From an uncultured Oscillospiraceae bacterium (GTDB lineage Bacteria > Bacillota > Clostridia > Oscillospirales > Ruminococcaceae), in the NCBI GenBank assembly GCA_934526065.1, contig CAKSZX010000004.1:62001-126000 (forward strand): a stretch of 64,000 nucleotides of DNA, written 5' to 3'. The notes beneath the pieces were generated by a model, which did no database searches, was not told the DNA's origin, and saw nothing but the letters and a program-made list of their open reading frames with translations. Numbering within the stretch: the stretch's first letter is position 1; each line of letters begins with the position of its first letter. Both the position numbers and the translations under genes were made by a program. Positions 41,773 through 49,923 of this stretch are shown here, in pieces.

Positions 41773-41806
41773 AACCCGAGCTTTTTTGTTAAGGTTCGGG
41801 TTTTGT
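41773..41806 (+). terminator. Terminator after rpmA
   Basis: AACCCGAGC pairs with GGTTCGGGTT across a 12-nt loop, followed by T-rich sequence. Confidence 0.8.
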
Positions 41807-41836
41807 TTTTTATCACTCACAGTGAGGTAAGAATGT

Positions 41837-42295
41837 ATGAAGATTAAAACATTTTTGATTTGTATATTGACTCTTGTTTTAGTGTTGACCGGCTGTAAAG
41901 GAAAGGTTAACTCTGTAAGCGGTGATAATACTCCGGAAGTTACCTACGAAAACACTATATGTCCAAACGATGACTATGCGGAAAAAGAAGAAGATAAGGT
42001 CTATTACACTGTTAAGGTGTACGAAAGGGGCAATACTTTTACCGTAGAGCCAAGTTCTAATTCTGTATTTTTCCGGGCGCAAAGTTACGATGTGACTTTT
42101 GAAAAAGACGGCGGCGACTGTGATATCTCCTTGGAATGGGAAACTCTTTCAGGCAGCACTGAAAATTCGCAAGATGATCAGCTGCGGATTGCCCATTTGG
42201 TAATATCTCAAAACGGAAATATTCTGAGTGATGAAAGAATAAATTTTGTCGGCAAAGCATTTGGAATTGTCGGCAATGCAATAGATAAAAAGTAA
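41837..42295 (+). CDS. Small lipoprotein of unknown function
   Basis: A 152-residue exported lipoprotein with a basic start, a hydrophobic helix and lipobox LTGC (Cys20). The mature part is acidic; residues 55-140 alternate short beta-strands (YYTVKVYERGNTFTVEP, YDVTFEKDGG), suggesting an Ig-like or lipocalin-sized beta domain. No family is recognised. It sits between rpmA and obgE in the same direction but after a terminator. It is unrelated to the Cys-motif lipoproteins at 18.4-20.9 kb. Confidence 0.7.
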   Translation: MKIKTFLICILTLVLVLTGCKGKVNSVSGDNTPEVTYENTICPNDDYAEKEEDKVYYTVKVYERGNTFTVEPSSNSVFFRAQSYDVTFEKDGGDCDISLEWETLSGSTENSQDDQLRIAHLVISQNGNILSDERINFVGKAFGIVGNAIDKK

Positions 42296-42334
42296 AAAAA
42301 GACAGGTTACAAACAACGAAAAGAGGTGGCTACT

Positions 42335-43612
42335 ATGGCTATACAGTTTGTTGATGTGGCAAAAATCCATGTTAAAGCCGGCAACGGCGGTAACGGTGTT
42401 GTCACATTCCACAGAGAAAAGTATGTTGCGGCAGGCGGTCCGGACGGCGGTGACGGCGGCAGAGGCGGCAATGTTGTTTTCAGAGGCGAAAAAAATCTAT
42501 CCACTTTGATGGATTTCAGATACAAGCGTAAATACGCCGCACAAAACGGCGAGGACGGCAGAGGCGGCAATCAGTCCGGCAGAGGTGCGGAAGATTTGAT
42601 TGTTAAAGTTCCTATCGGTACCGTTGTAAAAGATGCAGAATCCGGCCTTGTTATTGCCGATGTATCCGAGGAAAAGGACTACATTATTGCAAAAGGCGGC
42701 AAAGGCGGTTTAGGCAACCAGCATTTTGCAACACCTACACGCCAGATACCGAATTTTGCAAAACCGGGTTACAAGGGCGAGGAGAGAGATGTTATTCTCG
42801 AATTGAAACTTATTGCCGATGTAGGCTTGATAGGCTTCCCGAATGTGGGTAAATCTACCCTTATTTCAACTATATCTTCCGCAAAGCCAAAGATTGCAAA
42901 TTATCATTTTACAACTCTTTCACCGGTTTTGGGTGTTGTTCGTGTTGACGATGAGGCCTCTTTTGTGGCTGCGGACATACCCGGTATTATTGAGGGCGCC
43001 AGCGAGGGCGTCGGTTTGGGACACGACTTTTTGCGCCATGTTGAGCGTTGTCGTTTGCTTTTGCATGTGGTTGATGTTTCCGGCAGTGAGGGCAGAGACC
43101 CGATAGAAGACTTTAAACTTATAAATAAGGAGATTGTAAATTTCAGCCTTGAGCTTTCTCAAAGACCGCAAATTGCCATTGCAAATAAGGCTGATATTGC
43201 AACACAAGAACAGATTGACACATTTAAGGCTTTTTGCCATGAGCAGGGCATACAACTGTTTGTTATCTCTGCCGCAACAAGACAGGGACTTGACAATCTT
43301 GTGCAGACGGTTTATAACGAACTGCAAAAATTGCCTCCTGTTACAATTTACGAGCCTGAATTTGTTGAAAAAGTTGAAGTTGCAGACGGCAATAAATTTG
43401 AAATTCACCGTGCGGATGATGCCGCCTTTGAAATTGACGCTCCTTGGCTTTTGGATATTCTTTACACATCGGATATTGACGACTATTCAAGTTTGCAGTA
43501 CTTCCAGAGAAGATTGCAGGCCAGCGGTATAATCGACAAACTTAAAGAAATGGGCGTTAAAGAGGGCGACACCATACGCATTGACGACTTTGAATTTGAC
43601 TATGTTGATTAA
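42335..43612 (+). CDS. obgE: Obg GTPase (ribosome assembly, stringent-response linked)
   Basis: A 425-residue essential GTPase acting in 50S subunit maturation. It has the glycine-rich Obg fold (about residues 1-158, many GGxGG repeats), then the G domain with G1 GFPNVGKST, G3 DIPGIIEGA and G4 NKAD, and a C-terminal OCT domain (about 345-425). A GTG at 42326 is in frame but overlaps the GAGGTGG ribosome-binding site, so ATG 42335 is taken. The L21-L27-Obg order is widely conserved. Confidence 0.96.
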   Translation: MAIQFVDVAKIHVKAGNGGNGVVTFHREKYVAAGGPDGGDGGRGGNVVFRGEKNLSTLMDFRYKRKYAAQNGEDGRGGNQSGRGAEDLIVKVPIGTVVKDAESGLVIADVSEEKDYIIAKGGKGGLGNQHFATPTRQIPNFAKPGYKGEERDVILELKLIADVGLIGFPNVGKSTLISTISSAKPKIANYHFTTLSPVLGVVRVDDEASFVAADIPGIIEGASEGVGLGHDFLRHVERCRLLLHVVDVSGSEGRDPIEDFKLINKEIVNFSLELSQRPQIAIANKADIATQEQIDTFKAFCHEQGIQLFVISAATRQGLDNLVQTVYNELQKLPPVTIYEPEFVEKVEVADGNKFEIHRADDAAFEIDAPWLLDILYTSDIDDYSSLQYFQRRLQASGIIDKLKEMGVKEGDTIRIDDFEFDYVD

Positions 43613-43621
43613 GGTGATTAT

Positions 43622-44008
43622 ATGGTAGATATCAGGGAACAATCTCCGCTTACTCTTGCTTTTGTGGGGGATGCGGTTTACTCCCTTATGATTAGGGAGT
43701 ATCTTGCCACCGACAAGAGATACAATATAAATAAACTGCACCATTTGACGGTATGTTATGTAAGCGCCCACGGCCAAATGCAGGCTTTGGGAATTATCGA
43801 AAATATGCTTACGGAAGAAGAAAAGAACATAATAAAAAGAGGACATAATTCTTCCAAGGCCTCTGTTGCAAAGCATGCCACTGTTGAAGAATATCGTTCT
43901 TCCACCGGTTTTGAGTGCCTTATGGGATATTTGGAACTTACCGGACAAAAGGACAGATTAAAAGAAATTGTGGATTATATAATCGCAAATTTTAAAATCG
44001 AAGAATAA
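43622..44008 (+). CDS. mrnC: Mini-ribonuclease III
   Basis: A 128-residue RNase III-type domain without a dsRBD, which matures 23S rRNA ends in Firmicutes. The catalytic signature LTLAFVGDAVYSLMIREYL (about residues 10-28) and the second acidic helix with EEKNIIKRGHNS (about 64-75) and STGFECLMGYLEL (about 93-105) are clear. It lies 9 nt after obgE; in many relatives it follows cysS instead. Confidence 0.92.
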   Translation: MVDIREQSPLTLAFVGDAVYSLMIREYLATDKRYNINKLHHLTVCYVSAHGQMQALGIIENMLTEEEKNIIKRGHNSSKASVAKHATVEEYRSSTGFECLMGYLELTGQKDRLKEIVDYIIANFKIEE

Positions 44009-44012
44009 AAAC

Positions 44013-44041
44013 AACACGCACCGAGAAAATCGGTGCGTGTT
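44013..44041. terminator. Terminator between mrnC and the DUF4364 gene
   Basis: A 12-bp stem AACACGCACCGA around a 5-nt loop; the U-run is stronger on the minus strand. Confidence 0.8.
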
Positions 44042-44043
44042 AC

Positions 44044-44625
44044 TTATTTATCTTTATTTAAAATATCCCTGTACATCTCGGGGCTGTCGGTTACAATGCC
44101 CAGCATACATTTAAAAATGTCCTGTCCCATTAAAATAAATTGTTCACCGGCAAATTTTGCGGTCTTTTCATCCGGCATATGAATATCCATTTCAAAAATA
44201 ACAAAATTGTCATCTTCAATGGAACATTTTAGATTAAAGCCCCCATCGGGCAGGGGAGTAATCCGGGTTTTATTTTGCTTTTTCAAGGCGTCATACTGTA
44301 AAAGTTTTACGGCAACGCTGTAAGCGTATCTTTTTACGGTGGCGGAAACAACATCTTCAAGTTGAGTGGCAACTTTTGTGCCTTCTTCCGTTATGGTAAA
44401 ACCGTTTTCATCCTCGCTTATAAGTTTTTGCTCCAAAAGCCGGCTTATGGCATTTTGCATTTCAAAATAATTTACAAGCTCCTGACCGCAAATGCACTCG
44501 ATAAGCTGATTTTGGGTAATCGGCTGATTTAAGGCATTCAGCAGGTAGCAAATTAAAATTTTTATTTCCGTTCTGTCATTTAACCCACCCAGGCGAACCC
44601 CGGCGGTAATAGCTTCGTTATCCAT
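44044..44625 (-). CDS. DUF4364 protein with N-terminal winged-helix region
   Basis: A 193-residue protein of the DUF4364 family, common in Clostridia and of unknown function. The N-terminal 85 residues look like a winged helix-turn-helix (KILICYLLNALNQPITQNQL, then AISRLLEQKLISEDENGFTI), and the C-terminal half is an alpha/beta domain. A transcription-related role is plausible. The frame extends to ATG 44643, but AGGGG fits the second ATG at 44625. Confidence 0.82.
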   Translation of the reverse strand: MDNEAITAGVRLGGLNDRTEIKILICYLLNALNQPITQNQLIECICGQELVNYFEMQNAISRLLEQKLISEDENGFTITEEGTKVATQLEDVVSATVKRYAYSVAVKLLQYDALKKQNKTRITPLPDGGFNLKCSIEDDNFVIFEMDIHMPDEKTAKFAGEQFILMGQDIFKCMLGIVTDSPEMYRDILNKDK

Positions 44626-44692
44626 ACCGATACCCCTTTTCATTTTTTATAGTATAATTATATTATTTTTTGAATTTAATGTAAAGGGGCAC

Positions 44693-44721
44693 TTGTAAAA
44701 AATACCGAAATGTGTTAATAT
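44693..44721 (+). promoter_or_regulatory. Sigma-A promoter for the aldolase gene
   Basis: TTGTAA (44693-44698), a 17-bp spacer and TAATAT (44716-44721). Confidence 0.5.
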
Positions 44722-44751
44722 CAAAATATAATAATTAGGAGGAGTTGTATA

Positions 44752-45399
44752 ATGAAACTTTTTATTGATACAGCCAATGTTGACGAAATAAGAAAAGCAA
44801 ATGATTTGGGCGTTATCTGCGGTGTTACAACAAACCCGTCGCTCATTGCCAAAGAGGGCAGAGATTTCAAGGAGGTTGTAAAAGAGATTACAACTATTGT
44901 TGACGGCCCTATTTCAGCCGAGGTAGTAAGCCTTGAAAGCGCAAAAATGGTAGAAGAAGCCTTGGAACTTGCTAAGATCCACCCGAACATTGTTATTAAA
45001 ATACCAATGTGTGAAGAAGGTCTTAAAGCAGTTAAAATTTTGACTTCTAAGGGCATTAAGACAAATGTAACACTTATTTTCTCTGCCGGTCAGGCACTTT
45101 TGGCGGCAAGAGCAGGCGCTACATATGTAAGCCCATTCGTAGGCAGACTTGACGATATAGGTATGAATGGCATTGACCTTATTGAGGATATTGCAGATAT
45201 ATTTGCAATGCATGATATCGAAACGGAGATTATCGCCGCTTCAATCAGAGGCCCTATGCATGTTAAGGACTGCGCTTTGGCAGGTGCAGACATTGCAACT
45301 GTTCCGTACAAGGTTCTTGTTCAGATGACAAAACACCCGCTTACAGATGCAGGTATCGAAAAATTCTTGAAGGACTGGGAAACCGTTCCTAAAAAATAA
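44752..45399 (+). CDS. fsa: Fructose-6-phosphate aldolase / TalC-type transaldolase
   Basis: A 215-residue Schiff-base aldolase of the small transaldolase subfamily, acting in the pentose phosphate pathway. [13 protein letters not shown] and [13 protein letters not shown] mark the N-terminus; the catalytic Lys83 is in IVIKIPM. The length fits TalC/FSA, not classic TalB. Telling transaldolase from true fructose-6-phosphate aldolase needs active-site comparison; most Firmicutes members are transaldolases. Monocistronic, with promoter and terminator. Confidence 0.92.
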   Translation: MKLFIDTANVDEIRKANDLGVICGVTTNPSLIAKEGRDFKEVVKEITTIVDGPISAEVVSLESAKMVEEALELAKIHPNIVIKIPMCEEGLKAVKILTSKGIKTNVTLIFSAGQALLAARAGATYVSPFVGRLDDIGMNGIDLIEDIADIFAMHDIETEIIAASIRGPMHVKDCALAGADIATVPYKVLVQMTKHPLTDAGIEKFLKDWETVPKK

Positions 45400-45411
45400 T
45401 TAACATAACCG

Positions 45412-45449
45412 TAAGCGCACCCTGTTTAAGGGTGCGCTTATTGTATTTT
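45412..45449 (+). terminator. Terminator after the aldolase gene
   Basis: TAAGCGCACCC and GGGTGCGCTTA around a 7-nt loop, then a T-rich tail. Confidence 0.88.
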
Positions 45450-45576
45450 TAGATACTTTTTTATCCGAATATTCTTATTTTCCCGATAAAACCTGTATAA
45501 ATAACACAAAAAACATATAAAAATTATAAAATGACAAAAAATTGAATATTTATTGTGAGTTTTGTGAAAAAATCTA

Positions 45577-45605
45577 TTGACTTTTTTATACAAAGGTACT
45601 AAAAT
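45577..45605 (+). promoter_or_regulatory. Promoter for the antiporter operon
   Basis: TTGACT (45577-45582), a 17-bp spacer and TAAAAT (45600-45605). It predicts a leader of nearly 200 nt before the first gene. Confidence 0.75.
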
Positions 45606-45654
45606 CTATGTGTTAAAAATAAAAGTGTACAACCCTTTTACTGATTTGTAAATC

Positions 45655-45735
45655 CGTGTATGCGTGACCGGTTCCGCTATGCGGCTTTTTTTTACGCCAA
45701 CGGCAGGAGATATGCTCCCGGTGAAAATACACTTG
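45655..45735 (+). promoter_or_regulatory. Structured leader RNA of the antiporter operon, riboswitch candidate
   Basis: Within the long leader lie CCGC-TAT-GCGG followed by eight T (45674-45692), then GCC-AAC-GGC (45697-45705) and GGAG-ATATG-CTCC (45707-45719), with GCGT/ACGC and ACCGG/CCGGT pairings that could enclose them. Cation antiporter operons are known targets of Na+-responsive riboswitches (DUF1646 class), so an ion-sensing leader is possible. The identification is inference; only the stems are seen. Confidence 0.45.
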
Positions 45736-45806
45736 ACTATGTTTTACAATAAAATGTAATTGATTGACACACAGTTTTTAACACAAATAATCAAAGGAGT
45801 GAAGAC

Positions 45807-46289
45807 ATGTATATTTTATTGTTTCTTTTGTGGATAATATTTAATGCAAATCTCACAGTGGAAATTGCAGTGTTCGGTGTATTTGTTTCGGCCTTTGTAT
45901 TTTGGTTTATGTGCAAGTTTCTTGAATATAACCCAAAATGGGACCTTTTGATTTTGAAAAACTTTTTCAGAATTATACAGTACATCATTGTCCTTGCAAC
46001 GGAAATCGTAAAGTCCAGCTTTGCCGTAATCAAAATTGTATATGGCAAGAGTATGGATATTCAGCCGCAGATTGTATTTTTTGATGTTCCTATCAAAAGT
46101 GAATTTTTGCGCACGGTATTGGCTAACTCAATCACATTGACGCCGGGTACAATTACCGTAAATGTTGAAGATAACCGTTTCTGTGTTCATGCTTTGGACT
46201 ATACAATGGCTGAGGGAATTGAAGATTCGGTCTTTGTAAAACTTTTAATGAAAGCGGAGGAGGCAAATCATGCAGCGGACAATAACTGA
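45807..46289 (+). CDS. mnhE: Mrp/Mbh antiporter subunit E
   Basis: A 160-residue membrane subunit of the multi-subunit Na+/H+ antiporter. Two hydrophobic helices at the N-terminus are followed by a cytoplasmic domain with the MnhE signature NSITLTPGTITVNVEDN (about residues 107-123). First gene of a ten-gene operon; AAAGGAG ribosome-binding site; its end overlaps mnhF by 20 nt. The gene order follows mbhA-H of membrane-bound hydrogenases, but no hydrogenase genes follow. Confidence 0.92.
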   Translation: MYILLFLLWIIFNANLTVEIAVFGVFVSAFVFWFMCKFLEYNPKWDLLILKNFFRIIQYIIVLATEIVKSSFAVIKIVYGKSMDIQPQIVFFDVPIKSEFLRTVLANSITLTPGTITVNVEDNRFCVHALDYTMAEGIEDSVFVKLLMKAEEANHAADNN

Positions 46290-46593
46290 TACTTTTTTGA
46301 TTATCGTTATGTGCCTTTTGGCCTTGGTTGCAATCGGCTACTTGATAAGGACGATCGTAGGTCCTGCGTTTTCCGACAGAATTTTGGCGGTTAACTCAAT
46401 TCAAACCATTGTTATCGTTATAATATGCACCCTTGCAGTTTTGCAGGGCGAAAACTACATTGTGGATATGGCACTTATTTATGCTATGCTTGGCTTTGTA
46501 ACGGTTGTTATCGTCTGCAAGGCTTATCTTAGAAGCCACCATAAGGACAGAGCGAATGACCTTGCCAACTTGAAAAAGGAGGACAAAGAATGA
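46270..46593 (+). CDS. mnhF: Mrp/Mbh antiporter subunit F
   Basis: A 107-residue subunit with three membrane helices. It has the family pattern TIVGPAFSDRILAVNSIQT (about residues 29-47) and a charged C-terminal tail. It overlaps mnhE and the following mnhG, indicating coupled translation and fixed stoichiometry. Confidence 0.92.
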   Translation: MQRTITDTFLIIVMCLLALVAIGYLIRTIVGPAFSDRILAVNSIQTIVIVIICTLAVLQGENYIVDMALIYAMLGFVTVVIVCKAYLRSHHKDRANDLANLKKEDKE

Positions 46594-46904
46594 TTAGATT
46601 TATCATTGCGGCAATTTTTATCATTGCCGGTGTTATCATTATAGCCAGTGCAATGGTAGGTAACTTCCGTTTCGGCTATGTTCTCAACAGAATGCAGGTA
46701 GGCGCAACTGCCGATACCCTTGGCACAATGCTTGTTATCCTTGGTCTTATTATCATAAGCGGTATTAACACCATCAGCTTGAAATTGGTTGTCATGATAT
46801 TGTTTATGTGGATAGCAAACCCTGTTCAGTCACATTTCTTGGCAAGAACAGAAATTATTTCAAACGAAAAAATTACAGAAGAATGTGAGGTAGTAAACAA
46901 ATGA
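46590..46904 (+). CDS. mnhG: Mrp/Mbh antiporter subunit G
   Basis: A 104-residue subunit with three membrane helices. The conserved GYVLNRMQVGATADTLGTMLVILGL stretch is broken here only by family-typical substitutions (about residues 30-52). It overlaps both neighbours by 4 nt. Confidence 0.9.
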   Translation: MIRFIIAAIFIIAGVIIIASAMVGNFRFGYVLNRMQVGATADTLGTMLVILGLIIISGINTISLKLVVMILFMWIANPVQSHFLARTEIISNEKITEECEVVNK

Positions 46905-47164
46905 TAATATTTGAGTACATAATTCTCACAGCTATGATCGTGTGTTCGATTGCGGTTTCATGCACAAAGAACCTGCTTTCAAGTGTTATAATATTTATGA
47001 CATACAGCTTGATGGCCTGTATAATTTGGATTTGTTTGCGTTCACCCGACCTTGCAGTAACAGAGGCTGCCGTCGGTGCAGGCGTTTCCAGCACTTTGTT
47101 CTTTATAACTCTTAAAAACGTAAACAAGCTTACAGAGGAGGGCGAGGACGAAGATGATGAATAA
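46901..47164 (+). CDS. Antiporter subunit with DUF4040/MbhD domain
   Basis: An 87-residue subunit with three hydrophobic helices. The MbhD signature is SPDLAVTEAAVGAGVSSTLF (about residues 48-67). In canonical Mrp this domain is part of the C-terminal end of MrpA; here it is free-standing, as in membrane-bound hydrogenases. Ends in a very acidic tail (EEGEDEDDE). Confidence 0.85.
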   Translation: MIIFEYIILTAMIVCSIAVSCTKNLLSSVIIFMTYSLMACIIWICLRSPDLAVTEAAVGAGVSSTLFFITLKNVNKLTEEGEDEDDE

Positions 47165-48044
47165 AATAGTTAAGGCGATAAACAAATTTGTTGACGGCGA
47201 TTTTACCATCAATATGAAGCGTAAGAAAAAGCCCGAAAGAATTGAGACAACTCATCACGAAAAGACAATAGACGAACGTGCTAAGGAATGGCACGACAAG
47301 GAAGGCGTAAAAGTTTACAAAGGCCTTTACACCGCTGCCAGCGTTGCGATTTGTCTTATTATGATAACAATTTTGCTTATCACAGTTTCTTTCTTGCCGC
47401 CTTTCGGCAATCCGAACAACCCTGTAAATAATGAGGTGAGTCAGAGATATATCGAAAAAGGCCTTGAAGAAACAGGTGCCGTAAATATTGTTTCCGGTAT
47501 GATTTTGGACTACCGTGCATTTGATACATTGGGTGAAAGTACTGTTCTTTTCACTGCGGCAACAAGCGTTATGCTTTTGCTTAAAAAGGAGAAGAAAGGT
47601 AAAGAGGTCAATGATAAGTTCTCACCTAAGAGAGACCCTATCGTTAAGAATACGGCCAGATTTATAATACCTATTCTTTTGGTATTCGGTATATATATCG
47701 TTCTTAACGGTCACCTTTCACCTGGCGGCGGTTTCTCCGGCGGCGCTATCATGGGTGCCAGTCTTATTCTTATGTCATCCGCTTTCGGCTACAAGAAGAC
47801 AAAACAAATTATAACCGAAAAGTTTGTAAAAACCGTTACATTCTGTTCACTTATGTTTTATGCTCTGTCAAAGACATATTCATTCTACATGGGTTCACAC
47901 GGATTGGAAACAGGCATTCCTTTGGGTATACCGGGTGCAATACTTTCATCAGGTTTGATTTTGCCTCTTAACATCTGTGTAGGTTTGGTAGTTACATGCA
48001 CAATGTACAGCTTCTATTCTTTGTTCAGTAAGGGGGAGATATAA
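47154..48044 (+). CDS. mnhB: Antiporter subunit B with MbhE-like N-terminus
   Basis: A 296-residue subunit. The first 60 residues are hydrophilic and very basic/charged, then come a membrane helix and an extracytoplasmic stretch ending in YRAFDTLGESTVLFTAA (MbhE-like, as at the end of MrpA). From about residue 165 the MnhB domain follows, with the conserved LNGHLSPGGGFSGGAI loop. This is a fusion of the MbhE and MbhF equivalents. The charged N-terminal extension is unusual. Two adjacent ATGs (47154, 47157) are possible starts. Confidence 0.85.
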   Translation: MMNKIVKAINKFVDGDFTINMKRKKKPERIETTHHEKTIDERAKEWHDKEGVKVYKGLYTAASVAICLIMITILLITVSFLPPFGNPNNPVNNEVSQRYIEKGLEETGAVNIVSGMILDYRAFDTLGESTVLFTAATSVMLLLKKEKKGKEVNDKFSPKRDPIVKNTARFIIPILLVFGIYIVLNGHLSPGGGFSGGAIMGASLILMSSAFGYKKTKQIITEKFVKTVTFCSLMFYALSKTYSFYMGSHGLETGIPLGIPGAILSSGLILPLNICVGLVVTCTMYSFYSLFSKGEI

Positions 48045-48421
48045 TGGGTCCGAATTTATTGAGCAACTATTTTGAAACCGCAGCAATGATTTTGTTTGGT
48101 ATTGGTTTCACAACATTGTTTTTACAGCCAAACCTTATTAAAAAGGTTATAGGGCTTAATATAATGGACTCTGCCGTTTATCTTTTCTTGGCGGCAAAGG
48201 GTTACATCACCGGCAGGCTTGCGCCTATCGTTGTAAACGGTATAACAGATATGGACGCATATATAAATCCGATACCGGCAGGCCTTGTTCTTACAGGTAT
48301 TGTTGTTTCGGTTTCCGTAACTGCCGTATCGCTTTCTTTAATCCAAAAGTTGTATAAAGAGTATCACACTCTTAACTTGGATGAAATTTTGATAAAGGCC
48401 AATAAGGAGGAGAATAAATAA
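48044..48421 (+). CDS. mnhC: Antiporter subunit C (NuoK-like)
   Basis: A 125-residue NuoK/MrpC-type subunit with three membrane helices. It has GFTTLFLQPNLIKKVIGLNIMDSAVYLF in its first half (about residues 21-48, shown by key residues Gly21, Lys33, Asn39) and DPIPAGLVLTGIVVS-like sequence later (here NPIPAGLVLTGIVVS). It shares one base with the next start. Confidence 0.9.
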   Translation: MGPNLLSNYFETAAMILFGIGFTTLFLQPNLIKKVIGLNIMDSAVYLFLAAKGYITGRLAPIVVNGITDMDAYINPIPAGLVLTGIVVSVSVTAVSLSLIQKLYKEYHTLNLDEILIKANKEENK

Positions 48422-49902
48422 TGCCATTTGTAGCTAATTTTCCTTTCTTTTCAATAATCTGCATGATGGTTTGCGGCATTATAAGCAATGTTCTCAAAAG
48501 CAAAAAGGCTTGTATTTTAAATATTATCGGTCTTTCACTTTGCCTTGTAATGAACTTTGCATTGCTGGTTTACCTTTTGCAGAATCCACAGCAAATCACA
48601 TTTATGATGGGTCACTTCCCGGCACCTTGGGGTAACGAAATCAGATTCGGCCCTCTTGAAGCACTCCTTGCAACTGTGTTTACATTTGTAATGCTTGTTT
48701 CACTTGTTACCGGCAGACATGACATATTTACGGATATTCCGGACAGAAAAATCAATATGTATTATGTCATGGTAAACCTTTTGATGACATCTCTTTACGC
48801 ATTGGTTTACACAAATGACCTTTTCACAGCTTATGTATTTGTCGAAATAAACACACTTACAGCCTGTGCCATTGTTATGGCAAAGGAAAACGGACAGACG
48901 ATTACCGCTACTATCAAATATTTGATTATGTCGCTTTTGGGCAGTGGTTTGTTCCTTATTTCAATTATTCTTATCTACGACCTTACAGGTCACCTGCTTA
49001 TGGTTAACATTCATGCCGCAATGATGGAATTGATGGCCGACCGGTCATACAAACTTCCTGTTACAATTATTGTAGGTTTGTTATCCGTAGGTATGGCTAT
49101 AAAGAGTGCTTTGTTCCCGTTCCATTCATGGCTTTCCGGTGCACACGGCAGTGCCACGACTCCGTCGTCGGCTATCCTTTCCGGCCTTGTTTTGAAGGGT
49201 TACATAGTTCTTTTGATAAAGGTTTATTACCGTGTTCTCGGCACCGAGATAGTTGCAAGCCTTAAAGTTTGCAATGTTCTGTTTGTTCTTGCAATTTTGG
49301 CAATGATTATCGGTTCTTTGGACGCAATAAAAGAAACACATATTAAGAGAATGATAGCTTATTCTTCTGTTGCTCAAATGGGTTACATCTACGCAGGTAT
49401 AAGCCTTGGTACAAATGCAGGTTATATTGCGGCATTTTTCCACATGATCGTACACGCTCTCACAAAGTCGATGTTGTTTTCATCTGCAGGCGGTCTTGCA
49501 ACGGCCAGCGACCACAAGTATCACTTTAAAGAACTTGAAGGCAGCGCTTACAGAAACCCGATTGCCGCAGTAGCATTTGTAATCGGTTCTCTTTCAATGA
49601 TAGGTATTCCGTTCTTTGCAGGTTTCGGCGCCAAGTATTATTTGGTTGTTGCCGCAATGACAAATAAGTCAAAGATGTGGGTGGTTTTGTTTACACTTGC
49701 AATCAGTACGGTTTTGAATGCTATCTATTATATAAATGCGATAGCATGTATATTCTCACGCACAGGTACAGACCTTGCAAAGAGAAAGAACCCAAAGACA
49801 TATACATTCGGTATGGCAGTGTTTATTATTGCCAATGTTGCCTTGGGATTGTTTTACCAGAAGATAGTTGATATTATCGTTCTCGGTATTAACTTTTTAT
49901 AA
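48421..49902 (+). CDS. mnhD: Antiporter subunit D-type (NuoL/M/N family), copy 1
   Basis: A 493-residue ion-translocating subunit with about 14 membrane helices. The family core includes FVEINTLTACAIV with the antiporter Glu, FPFHSWLSGAHGSATTPSSA, a lysine in LSGLVLKGYIVLLIK and the YSSVAQMGYI segment. Of the four such subunits in the operon it is nearest to MbhH/MrpD by position. Overlaps mnhC by 1 nt. Confidence 0.9.
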   Translation: MPFVANFPFFSIICMMVCGIISNVLKSKKACILNIIGLSLCLVMNFALLVYLLQNPQQITFMMGHFPAPWGNEIRFGPLEALLATVFTFVMLVSLVTGRHDIFTDIPDRKINMYYVMVNLLMTSLYALVYTNDLFTAYVFVEINTLTACAIVMAKENGQTITATIKYLIMSLLGSGLFLISIILIYDLTGHLLMVNIHAAMMELMADRSYKLPVTIIVGLLSVGMAIKSALFPFHSWLSGAHGSATTPSSAILSGLVLKGYIVLLIKVYYRVLGTEIVASLKVCNVLFVLAILAMIIGSLDAIKETHIKRMIAYSSVAQMGYIYAGISLGTNAGYIAAFFHMIVHALTKSMLFSSAGGLATASDHKYHFKELEGSAYRNPIAAVAFVIGSLSMIGIPFFAGFGAKYYLVVAAMTNKSKMWVVLFTLAISTVLNAIYYINAIACIFSRTGTDLAKRKNPKTYTFGMAVFIIANVALGLFYQKIVDIIVLGINFL

Positions 49903-49923
49903 TTTTTAGGGGAGGGTTAATAA

